From contig CAVYHJ010000003.1 of NCBI GenBank assembly GCA_963768165.1, positions 124,001-188,000 of the forward strand: a DNA stretch of 64,000 nucleotides, read 5' to 3'. The notes beneath the pieces are model-generated. The model did no database searches and was not told the origin of the DNA. It saw nothing but the letters and a program-made list of their open reading frames with translations. The position numbers and the translations under genes are program-made. How positions within the stretch are numbered: position 1 is the first letter of the stretch; the number at the start of each line of letters is the position of its first letter. The stretch is from CAVYHJ01 sp963768165 [NCBI: uncultured bacterium] (GTDB lineage Bacteria; UBP4; UBA4092). Positions 1-8,769 of this stretch are shown here, piece after piece.

Positions 1-857
1 ATCTAAGTGAGTTAAACTATCAAACATATTTTTATAAATCTGCTTGTCCGAAATTTCCTCAGGAATCAAATAAGGTTTAGTTGGTAAAATTATTTTTCCT
101 AATGACGCCAAGCGATAATCAGCAGGATTCACTACTGGCAAGTTCCAAGAGATAAAAGTGGTACTTATAGATGCTGAATTCCAATATAAATACAGCATTG
201 TTGGATCTGCTGAATCCGGAGTCGGCTGCACCAAAGTATCGTACTGATTGTCATAGTGCATTAATGCAGCAAAGGGATTGTTAGGTGAATAATATTGTCC
301 CGCATCAACTACCCACGCATCCGCCACAGACCCATTGGTGGCATATTCAAAGAACGTAGTCAGAACTGCCAAAATATCTGTTGCTTTATGCGAGAATGTA
401 CCTTTCCATGTCCCCAAAATCATGTGAGGAATAGAACTATTGGCACTGGATTTCATCAATGCAGGTGCCCAATAAGAAAGATAGGCTGTCGGACCGCCTG
501 AATTTGAATTCCCCAGCATATTTTCACTTTCACTCATAAACCATTTCACCCCTTGTGTCCAATCGGCTGTGGAATCAATGGTCGGAGTAGTTCCATTCCC
601 TGGCGCATAGAAATAGGACGTGTTTCCACTAGCGAAATTCATTACCATATTGGTAGACTCACCGTAGGTGGAACCCGTACTCAGATACAACAAACTCGCC
701 TCTCCATTATTGGGGTCATTATATCCGGCGTTTTTGATAAAGCTGGGGAGGTTAGTCGACGTAGGTTCCGTAAACAATCCCGCACCATTCCATGATATTT
801 GATAATTAATACCACTAGTGAACTGAGCGTAAAACTGCATCACATTGGTAGTACTTA
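1..857 (-). pseudogene. C-terminal part of HKLVMR-module gene, cut by an IS and running off the left edge
   Basis: The minus-strand frame is open from the insertion point at 857 to the window edge. It encodes the same module found at 4700-6256, 7540-8727 and the end of the giant protein (motifs TTNVMQF, FIKNAG, DGEASLLY-like NNGEASLLY, DWTQGVKWFMSESENML). Bases 1-538 are identical to 5051-5588, so the missing 3' end probably lies just outside. The upstream half of the gene is at 2337-2425 across the insertion sequence. The function is not known; the order of the W..G..WFMSESEN and HMILGTW motifs reminds me of the DUF6345 or caspase-like secreted families, but that is a guess. Confidence 0.8.
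852..857. repeat. Target-site duplication TACTTA, left copy
   Basis: TACTTA occurs directly outside both ends of the insertion sequence (852-857 and 2337-2342). Removing one copy plus the element restores an open frame (STGVAYNISTTNVMQ) that aligns without gaps to the other module copies, which supports a simple insertion. Confidence 0.8.
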
Positions 858-2223
858 GATGTCCCTGAAAAAGTTTCTTTTTTAGATTGTAGGACACAAA
901 GAGGGAACTTTGGGAGAGAGAAAGGAACCTCCCGAGCCGAATTTTCCAAAGGACAAAAAGAAGCTTCCTTAGAAGCTTGCGGATATTGTACCCACATCCG
1001 CAGAGGATCGCATTGATGTGATCGCCGTGGGTTCCCTTCAGATAGTTTCGTCCTAACCATCCATCGGTTTTGGCATGTCCGATCACGGGTTCAATCGCAC
1101 TCCGGCGTTTAATCCATCGAATGACCGATTCTTTGAGTCCGGATAACTTCCACCGACTGAGATGAATCGTAGCCTCTCCCGCATAATCGTGTCCCCGATA
1201 CCCTTGATCCGCATACACCTCCTGAGCTTGAAAATGTCCCAACCGCTCGGCCTGTTTCAAGGCCTGCTCTAAGGTATGTCCGTCATAGGGATTCCCGTGA
1301 AGCGCTTGCATGCCTACAATGAACGGATCTTGAGAAGTCGCTACCACACTCACCTTGCAGCCAAACTCATATTTCTTATGGGCTTTACCTTTGGCGATAC
1401 ATTCCACCTCCGGGGCATGCAAACTATACAGTTTCGGAGAATCCTCTCGCTTTTGCTCCAACAACCTCTGGGCCATGGCTAATTCCGGTCCCAATACCTC
1501 CCAGAGTTCCTCCCGGTTTGCCTTCAGGACCTTCCGACCTACATCCCGACTCACCCGTCCCAAGTACACCTTTAACTTCTTCCATTCCTTCTGCGCCTTC
1601 TTCCCCTTACGCCCATGGGCATACCGATGATACAAAAATAAACTCTTCTTGGCTTTGCGGGTATAGCTCTGCCGCAGTTCAATCCCTTCCTGGTGGCACA
1701 GATTCACCAAGCGTTGCAACATCTTCAGGTACAGTTTCGCATCCGTGGGATAGGTAATTGCTTTCTCCTGCACCGTCGTATCCACATTCAGTTTGGCCAA
1801 CTGCCTCCGCTTCAAGGCACCCGTCTTCAACCCTGTGGTAATGGTCACCTCTAAGAGCTTCTCCATCTTCTGTTGCTGGATCCGTTTACGCCATTTACTC
1901 AATAAGCTGGCATTCAGGAAAAGCTCCCTCTGAAAATACTCAAACCCACAAAAGTATTGCCAGTACGGATTTTCCGCCAAGCGCTCCACGACTTCCTCAT
2001 CGCTCAAGTGATAGGCATGCTTTAAATAATGGATCCCCACCAGTAATCGAATGGGTTTGCAGGGACGTCCGAAATCCGGACAATAACACCCCGCAAAGGC
2101 GGCCTCCAGTTCTCCCCATTCCATCTGATGGGCCAGTTGAATTAACGGATGGCGGGGATTACACAGACTTTTTAATTCTCCACTAAATAAATTCTCTTGT
2201 GTCGTATCGGTCAATGGAATCAC
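858..2223 (-). CDS. IS5-like DDE transposase, ORF without its own stop
   Basis: This is a cut-and-paste transposase. The GTG start at 2223 follows GGAGG at 2231-2235 with 7-base spacing. The N-terminal region (RPCKPIRLLVGIHYLKH, ENPYWQYFCGFEYFQ) is the usual DUF772-like domain. Catalytic blocks are VDTTVQEKAI (first D), VYADQGYRG (second D) and RRSAIEPVIGHAK, which fits R-x3-E-x6-K. About 454 codons lie inside the element with no stop. The frame reads through the terminal repeat straight into the disrupted host gene in the same frame, so the product should be a transposase-module fusion of at least 740 residues unless cleaved. All catalytic residues are present, so it may be active. Confidence 0.9.
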
Positions 2224-2336
2224 TCTAAATCCTCCAGATATTTGTATTTATTTCAATATACCTGGTGATTTTAACATGGCGAGAAAATCATTTCTATCCC
2301 ATCTTTATTGTTCTATTTCCCTTTTTCAAGGACGAC
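858..2336 (-). mobile_element. Complete IS5-like insertion sequence (1479 bp)
   Basis: The element has imperfect 16-bp terminal inverted repeats (858-873 GATGTCCCTGAAAAAG and 2321-2336, reverse complement GTCGTCCTTGAAAAAG, 13 of 16 matching) and a 6-bp target duplication TACTTA. It carries one transposase gene on the minus strand. It has split a copy of the secreted-protein module. The close similarity of the flanking gene halves to intact paralogues suggests a fairly recent insertion. Subfamily assignment within the IS5 and IS1182 group needs a database comparison. Confidence 0.9.
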
Positions 2337-2425
2337 TACTTATATTATACGCCACTCCCGTAGACCCCGCCGCGGCATATTTCCCCCGTTCCAAAACATC
2401 CGTCTCCACGCCATCAATTAAACAT
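2337..2425 (-). pseudogene. N-terminal stub of the IS-split module gene
   Basis: The minus frame encodes LIDGVETDVLERGKYAAAGSTGVAYN, matching the giant protein around residues 1280-1305 (DGVETDVLERGKYAAAG). It starts inside the end of the upstream propeller gene in a different frame (the AATTGATGG overlap near 2414), and no good start codon is visible; GTG within DGVETD is the only candidate. TACTTA at 2337-2342 is the right target duplication. Confidence 0.7.
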
Positions 2426-3487
2426 TTCCCAAATATCTTTAGAAATACTTACCGGAGGAGGGGGAGTCGTTAAATCGGTGTCTTGGTACATCCAGATACC
2501 TATAGGGGTATTATTCGGAGGCAACCACCCCTCCGTACCTGCAAAAAGTGTTCGGGTAATCGTATCGTAAGCTAATGACCAAACTTGTCGAAAGGGAAAT
2601 CCTGTTGTCATGGAAGCCCATGTATTTCCTCGATCTTTTGATTTAAAAACACCGCCGGGAATGCCAATATAAATAATGTTCGGATTCAAAGGATTTACAA
2701 GAACTGCTTTAGGAACTGCGCCCGTAATAGTAGGATCGGTACAGATATTCCACGCATACCCATCATCAAAACTTGAAGCGAAACCACCAGTTGCGCTCCC
2801 CGCATATATATATTGGTTATTGGTCGGGTCAATAGCTAGAGATTCTACAGTTTTGTATAAGGGAAGAGACTGCCATGTTGTAGCACCATCAACAGTCATA
2901 AAAATCCCCGGTGAACTGGGACTGCCTGCATAGAGTTTGTTATGCTGTATGGGATCCATAATGAGAATACTAGTACCCTGATTCGTGGTAATTCCTGACA
3001 TGCTGGTTGTCCAATGATAACCAGTATCATCACTTCGATAGATAAATGTATTTCCTGAAAGACATGCACCAACATACATCCGGGCTACATTTTCAGGATC
3101 AATCAATAATTCTGGAACTGCACAAGCGTCAGATAAGTCATTAGTAATATGTGTCCAGTTTCCATATCCATAGGTAGTACTCTTAACAATTCCAAATCCA
3201 TCATAATCATAGGTATAAACTTCATTTGGTGAATACGGATTTACTGCTATGGAAGCAGGAACGGAACCGACAGTAGACCAATCGGAATATACCCAAGTAG
3301 TACCGTAATCATTGCTTATAAGAAGACCATTAGTCCCCGCATAAAGGCGACCAGTTGTGGTAGTATCAATTAGCAATGAATCACCAGTAAAACCGTTAGT
3401 TCCACTACACTGAGTCCATGCATTAATGCCCGCAAAAGCACTCATAACTTGATAAAATAAAAAAAGAGCAGTAAGAAGGTGTCTCAT
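2414..3487 (-). CDS. Secreted BNR-type beta-propeller protein, copy 1
   Basis: A 357-residue protein with a signal peptide (cleavage likely after SAFA near residue 19). At least five BNR or sortilin-like blades follow, each with an S-x-D-x-G-x-x-W motif: SNDYGTTW near 60, RSDDTGYHW near 148, TVDGATTW near 196, SFDDGYAW near 240 and SKDRGNTW near 286. The C-terminus has the conserved MYQDTD tail. Proteins of this type are extracellular and may bind glycans or proteins; no catalytic residues can be argued. ATG at 3487 follows AAAGGAT. The gene lies directly upstream of a module gene, repeating the pair pattern of this cluster. Confidence 0.85.
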   Translation of the reverse strand: MRHLLTALFLFYQVMSAFAGINAWTQCSGTNGFTGDSLLIDTTTTGRLYAGTNGLLISNDYGTTWVYSDWSTVGSVPASIAVNPYSPNEVYTYDYDGFGIVKSTTYGYGNWTHITNDLSDACAVPELLIDPENVARMYVGACLSGNTFIYRSDDTGYHWTTSMSGITTNQGTSILIMDPIQHNKLYAGSPSSPGIFMTVDGATTWQSLPLYKTVESLAIDPTNNQYIYAGSATGGFASSFDDGYAWNICTDPTITGAVPKAVLVNPLNPNIIYIGIPGGVFKSKDRGNTWASMTTGFPFRQVWSLAYDTITRTLFAGTEGWLPPNNTPIGIWMYQDTDLTTPPPPVSISKDIWEMFN

Positions 3488-3511
3488 CTTTATATCCTTT
3501 CTACTGCTCTT
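3464..3511 (-). promoter_or_regulatory. Inverted repeat enclosing RBS and start codon, propeller copy 1
   Basis: AAGAGCAGTA in the mRNA leader (plus-strand 3502-3511 complement) pairs perfectly with TACTGCTCTT inside the signal-peptide codons (plus 3464-3473 complement). The loop of about 28 bases contains the ribosome binding site and ATG. The same arrangement is present at the other three propeller genes. Confidence 0.6.
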
Positions 3512-3532
3512 AAGTGTAGCACAATTTTTGAT

Positions 3533-3621
3533 TTATCTCATGACTAGTTTATGCCACTGACGTTCAATTAATTGGACACCTCTGGCATCAACCGAAACTT
3601 TGATATAGTCTGGTTTTCCAT
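3533..3621 (-). pseudogene. C-terminal remnant of the HKLVMR module
   Basis: Between two propeller genes the minus strand encodes GKPDYIKVSVDARGV then QLIERQWHKLVMR and a TAA at 3533-3535. This is the last 28 or so codons of the module seen at 4700, 7540 and 9871. The preceding propeller gene ends at 3622 in another frame. A full module was probably here and was lost by deletion. Confidence 0.85.
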
Positions 3622-4653
3622 CTAATACTTCATCCAATCTTCTATCCCAACAATATCAGTGTCTTGGTACATCCAAATGCCTTTCGCATGTGTTTCTGAA
3701 TCAATTTTGACAGTCCCTGCAAAAAGAGTACGTGTGATGGTATCATAAGCCAAAGAAGCGATGCCTTGTTCCGTCAAACCCGTTTGTATAGAAAACCAAG
3801 TATTTCCTCTATCTTCGGATTTAAACACTCCATTATAAGCAGTTCCAATATAAAGAATTTGAGGATTCAATGGATTCACAATGATAGCAGCAGGAAGGGA
3901 ACCTGTAATTATTGCATTTGTACAATAACTCCAAGTACTCCCCCCGTCAAAACTAGAAGCAAATCCCGCGGTAGCAATTCCTGCATATATCTTGTTGGTA
4001 TCTGTTGGGTCGAGTGCCAAGGATTGGATTTCATTATAAAATGGTAGTGAATTCCATGTTGTAGCACCATTTACAGAAATATATAGTCCAGGCGCTCCTC
4101 CCGTCCCCGCATAAAGCATACTAGGGTTGGTTGGATGCATCATCAAAAAATTGACCCCCTGATCTGTGGTGATACCCGAATCGCTTTCTAACCAAGTGTA
4201 TCCTGTATCATCGCTTAAGTAAACAGATGCTGAATTCCCGTTTGAACCCACATACATCCGTCCTACATTTTCTGGATCAATCAATAGATTTGGTACTGAC
4301 GCAACATCATTTAAACCATTGGAAATTGATGTCCAATTCCCATAACCATAGGTGGTACTTTGTAAAACTTCATCTGTATAGACAAAAACTTCATTAGGGG
4401 ATTTAGGATTAACAACAATAGAAACAACCCCATCTACTGATGGAATACTCGAAGATATCCAAGTAGTTCCATAATCCTCACTTCTAAACATTCCAAAAGT
4501 CCCTGCATAAATACGACCTACTGTAGTAGTATCAATCAAAAGAGAAAAGATATCGTATCCATCTGTAGCCGTACATTGACTCCAAACATTAATCCCACAA
4601 TACGAACTCGTAAATAATATAATAAATAAAAGGGCAGTAAGAAAACATCTCAT
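3622..4653 (-). CDS. Secreted BNR-type beta-propeller protein, copy 2
   Basis: About 343 residues from the ATG at 4653 (MRCFLTALLF), which follows AAAGGAT; a longer frame from 4689 is open but lies in the leader. A signal peptide ends near FTSSYCG. Blade motifs include SEDYGTTW, LSDDTGYTW, SVNGATTW, SFDGGSTW and SEDRGNTW. The tail MYQDTDIVGIEDWMKY matches copy 4. The gene begins about 45 bases after the stop of the upstream module gene (4700), so the two are probably cotranscribed. Confidence 0.85.
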   Translation of the reverse strand: MRCFLTALLFIILFTSSYCGINVWSQCTATDGYDIFSLLIDTTTVGRIYAGTFGMFRSEDYGTTWISSSIPSVDGVVSIVVNPKSPNEVFVYTDEVLQSTTYGYGNWTSISNGLNDVASVPNLLIDPENVGRMYVGSNGNSASVYLSDDTGYTWLESDSGITTDQGVNFLMMHPTNPSMLYAGTGGAPGLYISVNGATTWNSLPFYNEIQSLALDPTDTNKIYAGIATAGFASSFDGGSTWSYCTNAIITGSLPAAIIVNPLNPQILYIGTAYNGVFKSEDRGNTWFSIQTGLTEQGIASLAYDTITRTLFAGTVKIDSETHAKGIWMYQDTDIVGIEDWMKY

Positions 4654-4678
4654 ATAATAGATCCTTTCTACTGCCCTT
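4630..4678 (-). promoter_or_regulatory. Inverted repeat enclosing RBS and start codon, propeller copy 2
   Basis: The arms are AAGGGCAGTA (leader) and TACTGCCCTT (coding), at plus positions 4669-4678 and 4630-4639. Relative to copy 1, one A-U pair has become G-C with both arms changed, which keeps the stem. Confidence 0.6.
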
Positions 4679-4699
4679 AAGTGTAGCACAATCTTTATT

Positions 4700-6256
4700 T
4701 TATCTCATGACCAATTTATGCCATTGTCGTTCAATGAATTGCACACCTTTGGCATCAATAGATACCGTAATATAATCAGGCTGTCCATTGGCATAGATTT
4801 GTTGACCGTCCTTGACATGAGCAAAGGTCAACTGTTTGACTCTAGTAAATTCCTTGTAAGTCTCTTTTATATGGTCGGCATTAAATAATCCTACTTGTAG
4901 ATTATTTACTCCAACTAATGTCATGTCTTGTGGAATTCCGCCTGCTTGCTTTCGTAATACAGTTCTAGCCATTTGTTCGGCTTCTTCATCGGTCATGCTA
5001 ATAACCCTATTCAAATTATCCGATTTCCTCTCAAGTTTCAGATAACCATTATCTAAGTGAGTTAAACTATCAAACATATTTTTATAAATCTGCTTGTCCG
5101 AAATTTCCTCAGGAATCAAATAAGGTTTAGTTGGTAAAATTATTTTTCCTAATGACGCCAAGCGATAATCAGCAGGATTCACTACTGGCAAGTTCCAAGA
5201 GATAAAAGTGGTACTTATAGATGCTGAATTCCAATATAAATACAGCATTGTTGGATCTGCTGAATCCGGAGTCGGCTGCACCAAAGTATCGTACTGATTG
5301 TCATAGTGCATTAATGCAGCAAAGGGATTGTTAGGTGAATAATATTGTCCCGCATCAACTACCCACGCATCCGCCACAGACCCATTGGTGGCATATTCAA
5401 AGAACGTAGTCAGAACTGCCAAAATATCTGTTGCTTTATGCGAGAATGTACCTTTCCATGTCCCCAAAATCATGTGAGGAATAGAACTATTGGCACTGGA
5501 TTTCATCAATGCAGGTGCCCAATAAGAAAGATAGGCTGTCGGACCGCCTGAATTTGAATTCCCCAGCATATTTTCACTCTCACTCATAAACCATTTAACA
5601 CCCTGTGTCCAGTCTGATGTTGAATCAATCGTCGGAGTCGCGCCATTCCCCGGTGCGAAGAAATAAGTTGTTACTGTGGAACTTGCATACATGACAATAT
5701 TCGTGGACTCTGTATAACCTTGTCCCGTGCTAATATAAAGTAAACTGGCTTCTCCATCATTAAAGTAATTATATCCTGCGTTCTTGATAAAGTTGGGTAA
5801 ATTATTGGGAGTGGATTCTGTGAACAATCCTGCACCAATCCAAGACAGACTAACCGTAGAACTGGTCATCAGAGATAAAAACTGCATTACGTTGGTACTG
5901 CTGGTCGTAAATGCCACTCCTGTAGACCCCGCCGCCGCATATTTCCCTCGATACTTTACCCATCGAAAGGGTCCGTTCTTCCTCAGATACCGCCATAGTA
6001 ATAATTTTAAGGTCTGTTTCAACCGAACCATACACTGATCGGAACTTTCAAGAATACAGTCTGGAGGAGAGAGAGTATCGCCATTGATATCTTGATAGAT
6101 ATAAACCCGCATGTAGGATGTTGGCGTATCAATACGGCTTGCTGTGGCAGTATCCACCAAATGTGTGTCTCCGGGTAACTCATTTATCCCAGCCGAAACA
6201 CTGGTCATTAAATATAAGAGAAAATAAGCAGTAAGAAGAAATTTAATACTACTCAT
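4700..6256 (-). CDS. Secreted HKLVMR-module protein with a propeller-derived N-terminus
   Basis: The ATG at 6256 (MSSIKFLLTAYFLLYL) overlaps the stop of the upstream propeller gene (ATGAGTAG), suggesting translational coupling. A signal peptide of about 23 residues is followed by a short piece resembling only the ends of a propeller gene (GINELPGDTHLVDTATASRIDT, then MRVYIYQDINGDT). The middle blades appear deleted. From about residue 100 the module begins (GKYAAAGSTGV) and continues to HKLVMR. Bases 5051-5588 are identical to 1-538. I read it as a deletion chimera of a propeller and a module that still has an open frame. Function is unknown. Confidence 0.8.
   Translation of the reverse strand: MSSIKFLLTAYFLLYLMTSVSAGINELPGDTHLVDTATASRIDTPTSYMRVYIYQDINGDTLSPPDCILESSDQCMVRLKQTLKLLLWRYLRKNGPFRWVKYRGKYAAAGSTGVAFTTSSTNVMQFLSLMTSSTVSLSWIGAGLFTESTPNNLPNFIKNAGYNYFNDGEASLLYISTGQGYTESTNIVMYASSTVTTYFFAPGNGATPTIDSTSDWTQGVKWFMSESENMLGNSNSGGPTAYLSYWAPALMKSSANSSIPHMILGTWKGTFSHKATDILAVLTTFFEYATNGSVADAWVVDAGQYYSPNNPFAALMHYDNQYDTLVQPTPDSADPTMLYLYWNSASISTTFISWNLPVVNPADYRLASLGKIILPTKPYLIPEEISDKQIYKNMFDSLTHLDNGYLKLERKSDNLNRVISMTDEEAEQMARTVLRKQAGGIPQDMTLVGVNNLQVGLFNADHIKETYKEFTRVKQLTFAHVKDGQQIYANGQPDYITVSIDAKGVQFIERQWHKLVMR
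5051..5588. repeat. 538-bp perfect duplicate of bases 1-538
   Basis: Every base of 1-538 matches 5051-5588; the first difference is at 539 versus 5589. Beyond that the two paralogues fall quickly to clearly lower similarity. The identical tract must begin left of the window. This is best explained by recent gene conversion or unequal recombination. Confidence 0.95.
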
Positions 6257-7343
6257 ACAATTGCCAAATGTCCTTCGGCACATCCACCGGGTCGGGGGGA
6301 GTTGTTAAATCCGTGTCTTGGTACATCCAGATACCTATAGGAATATTTTCAGGTGGAACAAGACCTTCTGTCCCTGCAAAAAGAGTTCGGGTAATGGTAT
6401 CATATGCTAATGACCAAATTGGACAAATAGGCATTCCAGTATTCATAGCATACCACGTGTTTCCTCGATCTTTCGATTTGAATACTCCATTAAATTGTGT
6501 CCCAATATAGATGATTTTGGGATTCAAAGGATTTACAACAATTGCTAAAGGAGTGTAATTTATAATCGTTGCATCTGTACAGTAACTCCATGAATATCCA
6601 CCATTAAGGCTATGAGCAAAACCGTGTGTTGCAATCCCCGCATAAATCTTATTGCTATCCATTGGGTCAATTGATAAGGATTTAATCTCATTATAAAATG
6701 GCATAGAGTTCCATGTTGTAGCCCCATTGACTGAAACGTATAATCCAGGCGATCCACCCGCACCCGCATATAACCAGTTATACAGCGTAGGATGCATAAT
6801 CAACGTATAAAGGTAATCATTTAGACCGGAAGTAGTAATTGACCAATGATAGCCGGTATCGTCACTACGGTATGCAGCAGCGTCTCCCGGCTCACCGTCA
6901 AAGCCACTGCCCACATACATTCGCTTTACATTGGTTGGGTCTATCAGCAAATTCGGAACAGTTACTGCACCAGATAGGTCATTAGTAATGGCTGTCCAAT
7001 TCCCATAACCATAGGTAGTATTCTTTCCGATTCCGCCCCCATCCCCAATCCAGATATAAACCTCATTAGGAGATTTTGGATTGACGGCAATAGTTAGAAT
7101 ACCGCCCGCTGGTGCTACTGCTGAAAAACTTGAATACATCCACGTAGTGCCAAAGTCAGTACTCATGAGAAAATTATAACTTCCAGCGTAAATACGACCC
7201 ATAGTAGTGGTGTCAAGTAATAAAGCATCTACGGCATAACCATTTGTACCACTACATTGAGTCCAAGTATTAATGCCAGCAATACCATTTACTGCCAAGC
7301 ACAAAACAAAAAGAGCAGTAAAAAAATATTTAATAATATTCAT
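6249..7343 (-). CDS. Secreted BNR-type beta-propeller protein, copy 3
   Basis: A 364-residue protein starting MNIIKYFFTALFVLCLAV with a signal peptide ending near GIAG. Blade motifs STDFGTTW, RSDDTGYHW, SVNGATTW, SLNGGYSW and SKDRGNTW are visible, then MYQDTDLTTPPDPVDVPKDIWQLYE as the tail, close to copy 1. The stop codon overlaps the start of the downstream module gene. The leader carries the shared inverted repeat (7310-7319 and 7356-7365). Confidence 0.85.
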   Translation of the reverse strand: MNIIKYFFTALFVLCLAVNGIAGINTWTQCSGTNGYAVDALLLDTTTMGRIYAGSYNFLMSTDFGTTWMYSSFSAVAPAGGILTIAVNPKSPNEVYIWIGDGGGIGKNTTYGYGNWTAITNDLSGAVTVPNLLIDPTNVKRMYVGSGFDGEPGDAAAYRSDDTGYHWSITTSGLNDYLYTLIMHPTLYNWLYAGAGGSPGLYVSVNGATTWNSMPFYNEIKSLSIDPMDSNKIYAGIATHGFAHSLNGGYSWSYCTDATIINYTPLAIVVNPLNPKIIYIGTQFNGVFKSKDRGNTWYAMNTGMPICPIWSLAYDTITRTLFAGTEGLVPPENIPIGIWMYQDTDLTTPPDPVDVPKDIWQLYE

Positions 7344-7365
7344 ACTTTTTTCCTCACTGCTCTTT
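7310..7365 (-). promoter_or_regulatory. Inverted repeat enclosing RBS and start codon, propeller copy 3
   Basis: The arms AAAGAGCAGT and ACTGCTCTTT form a perfect 10-bp stem. The last pair of the copy-1 stem is lost, but an A-U pair is gained at the other end. Confidence 0.6.
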
Positions 7366-7452
7366 AGTATAGCACCAAAACGTGTTTTATACGGGAATAA
7401 ATCCCTACACTACACGTAGTATAACCCTTTATGGGTGTAGCCATATTCTTCC

Positions 7453-7531
7453 CATTGCGAGCGAAGCGTGGCAATCGCGCTTTTATGGTTTTAGAACAAG
7501 ATTGCTTTGTCACTTTGCTCCTCGCAATGAC
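7453..7531. repeat. REP-like palindromic dispersed repeat
   Basis: CATTGCGAG (7453-7461) and CTCGCAATG (7521-7529) flank two half-related arms (GCGAAGCGTGGCAATC and GATTGCTTTGTCAC). This type of repeat is dispersed in several uncultivated bacterial lineages. A half copy (GAGATTACTTCGCTTCGCTCG and AATGAC) is at 31006-31033. It accounts for the unusually long 196-bp gap between this module gene and the next propeller gene. Confidence 0.65.
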
Positions 7532-7539
7532 AAAAGACG

Positions 7540-8727
7540 TTATCGCATCACCAATTTATGCCATTGGCGTTCAACGAGTTTCACACCATGCGCATTAATA
7601 AACACTCGGATATAATCCGGTTTGCCATTGGCATATATTTGTTGACCATTCTTGACGTGGGCAAAGGTCAACTGTTTGGCTTTCACAAACTCATGATAAG
7701 TATCTTTGATATGTTCTCCGTCAAACAATCCAACCATGACATTTCCAACATCCACCAATGCCATGTCTTGCGGTACTCCACCTGACTGCTTTCGCAAAAT
7801 TTCTCTGGCTAGATGTTCAGCCTCTTTGTCACTCATATAAAGTGCCTCCTCTAATTCTTCAGGTTTATAGTCAAGCTTGAAATACTTTTCGGGTAACGTC
7901 TCTGGAATCAGATAAGGTTTTGTGGGTAATATAGTTTTCCCTTTGGATACCAAACGATAATCCTGAAGATTAACCACTGGCAGATTCCAAGCTATATAGG
8001 ATGTACTAATAGAACCAGAACTCCAATATAAATACCGCATAGTTCTATCTGCAGAATCCGGTGTGGGATTCGTTAAGGTATCGTCTTTATTGTCATAATG
8101 CATTAAGGCTGAGAAAGGGTTATTATTTATACCATATCCCACCACTCCCGCATGTATGACCCAAGCATCTGCAACAGAACCGTTGGTACCATACTGAAAG
8201 AACGTTGTTAGAACTCCTAATATATCCGTTGTTAAATGTGAGAATCCACCTAACCTCGTTCCCAGAATCATGTGCGGGATAGAGCCATTGGCACTGGATT
8301 TAATGAGAGCCGGACTCCATTGGGATAAAAATGCTGTAGGATTCCCTGAGTTTCCTAGCATATTCTCACTCTCACACATCAACCATTTCATTCCCTGCGT
8401 CCAGTCTTGCGTAGATTCAATCGTGACACTGGTATTGGGTGCATTTGTTGGCGCATAGAAATAGGTGGTTGAGGTGGTTACACCCATGGTGCAATCAATC
8501 ACTATGTTGGTAGACTCTCCATAACTTTGACCTGTGCTAATGTATAACAAACTCGCTTCGCCGTTATTCGGATCATTATATCCGGCGTTTTTGATAAAGC
8601 TGGGCAGGTTAGTCGACGTAGGTTCCGTAAACATTCCCGCACCATTCCATGATATTTGATAATTAATACCACTGGTTAACTGTGTAAAGAACTGCATCAC
8701 ATTGGTAGTACTGATTGCAAGAGCCAC
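7540..8727 (-). CDS. HKLVMR-module protein, no signal peptide of its own
   Basis: A 395-residue module from the GTG at 8727 (VALAISTTNVMQFF) to HKLVMR. It matches the C-terminal third of the giant protein. The frame upstream is open back to the TAA that ends propeller copy 4 at 8770 and encodes CFCTGKYAAAGSTG, so the full KYAAAGSTGV module head is present but has no start codon and no ribosome binding site. Either stop-codon readthrough from the propeller gene, or loss of the original N-terminus, would explain this. The function of the module is not known. Confidence 0.65.
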   Translation of the reverse strand: MALAISTTNVMQFFTQLTSGINYQISWNGAGMFTEPTSTNLPSFIKNAGYNDPNNGEASLLYISTGQSYGESTNIVIDCTMGVTTSTTYFYAPTNAPNTSVTIESTQDWTQGMKWLMCESENMLGNSGNPTAFLSQWSPALIKSSANGSIPHMILGTRLGGFSHLTTDILGVLTTFFQYGTNGSVADAWVIHAGVVGYGINNNPFSALMHYDNKDDTLTNPTPDSADRTMRYLYWSSGSISTSYIAWNLPVVNLQDYRLVSKGKTILPTKPYLIPETLPEKYFKLDYKPEELEEALYMSDKEAEHLAREILRKQSGGVPQDMALVDVGNVMVGLFDGEHIKDTYHEFVKAKQLTFAHVKNGQQIYANGKPDYIRVFINAHGVKLVERQWHKLVMR

Positions 8728-8769
8728 CCCCGTAGACCCCGCCGCGGCATATTTCCCCGTGCAAAAACA

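Noticed and set aside
1276-1757. Overlapping plus-strand open frames inside the insertion sequence
   Set aside because: They are antisense to the transposase, have no ribosome binding site and no protein-like pattern.
858-2336. Element considered as a cargo-bearing transposon
   Set aside because: It contains only the transposase gene between its terminal repeats.
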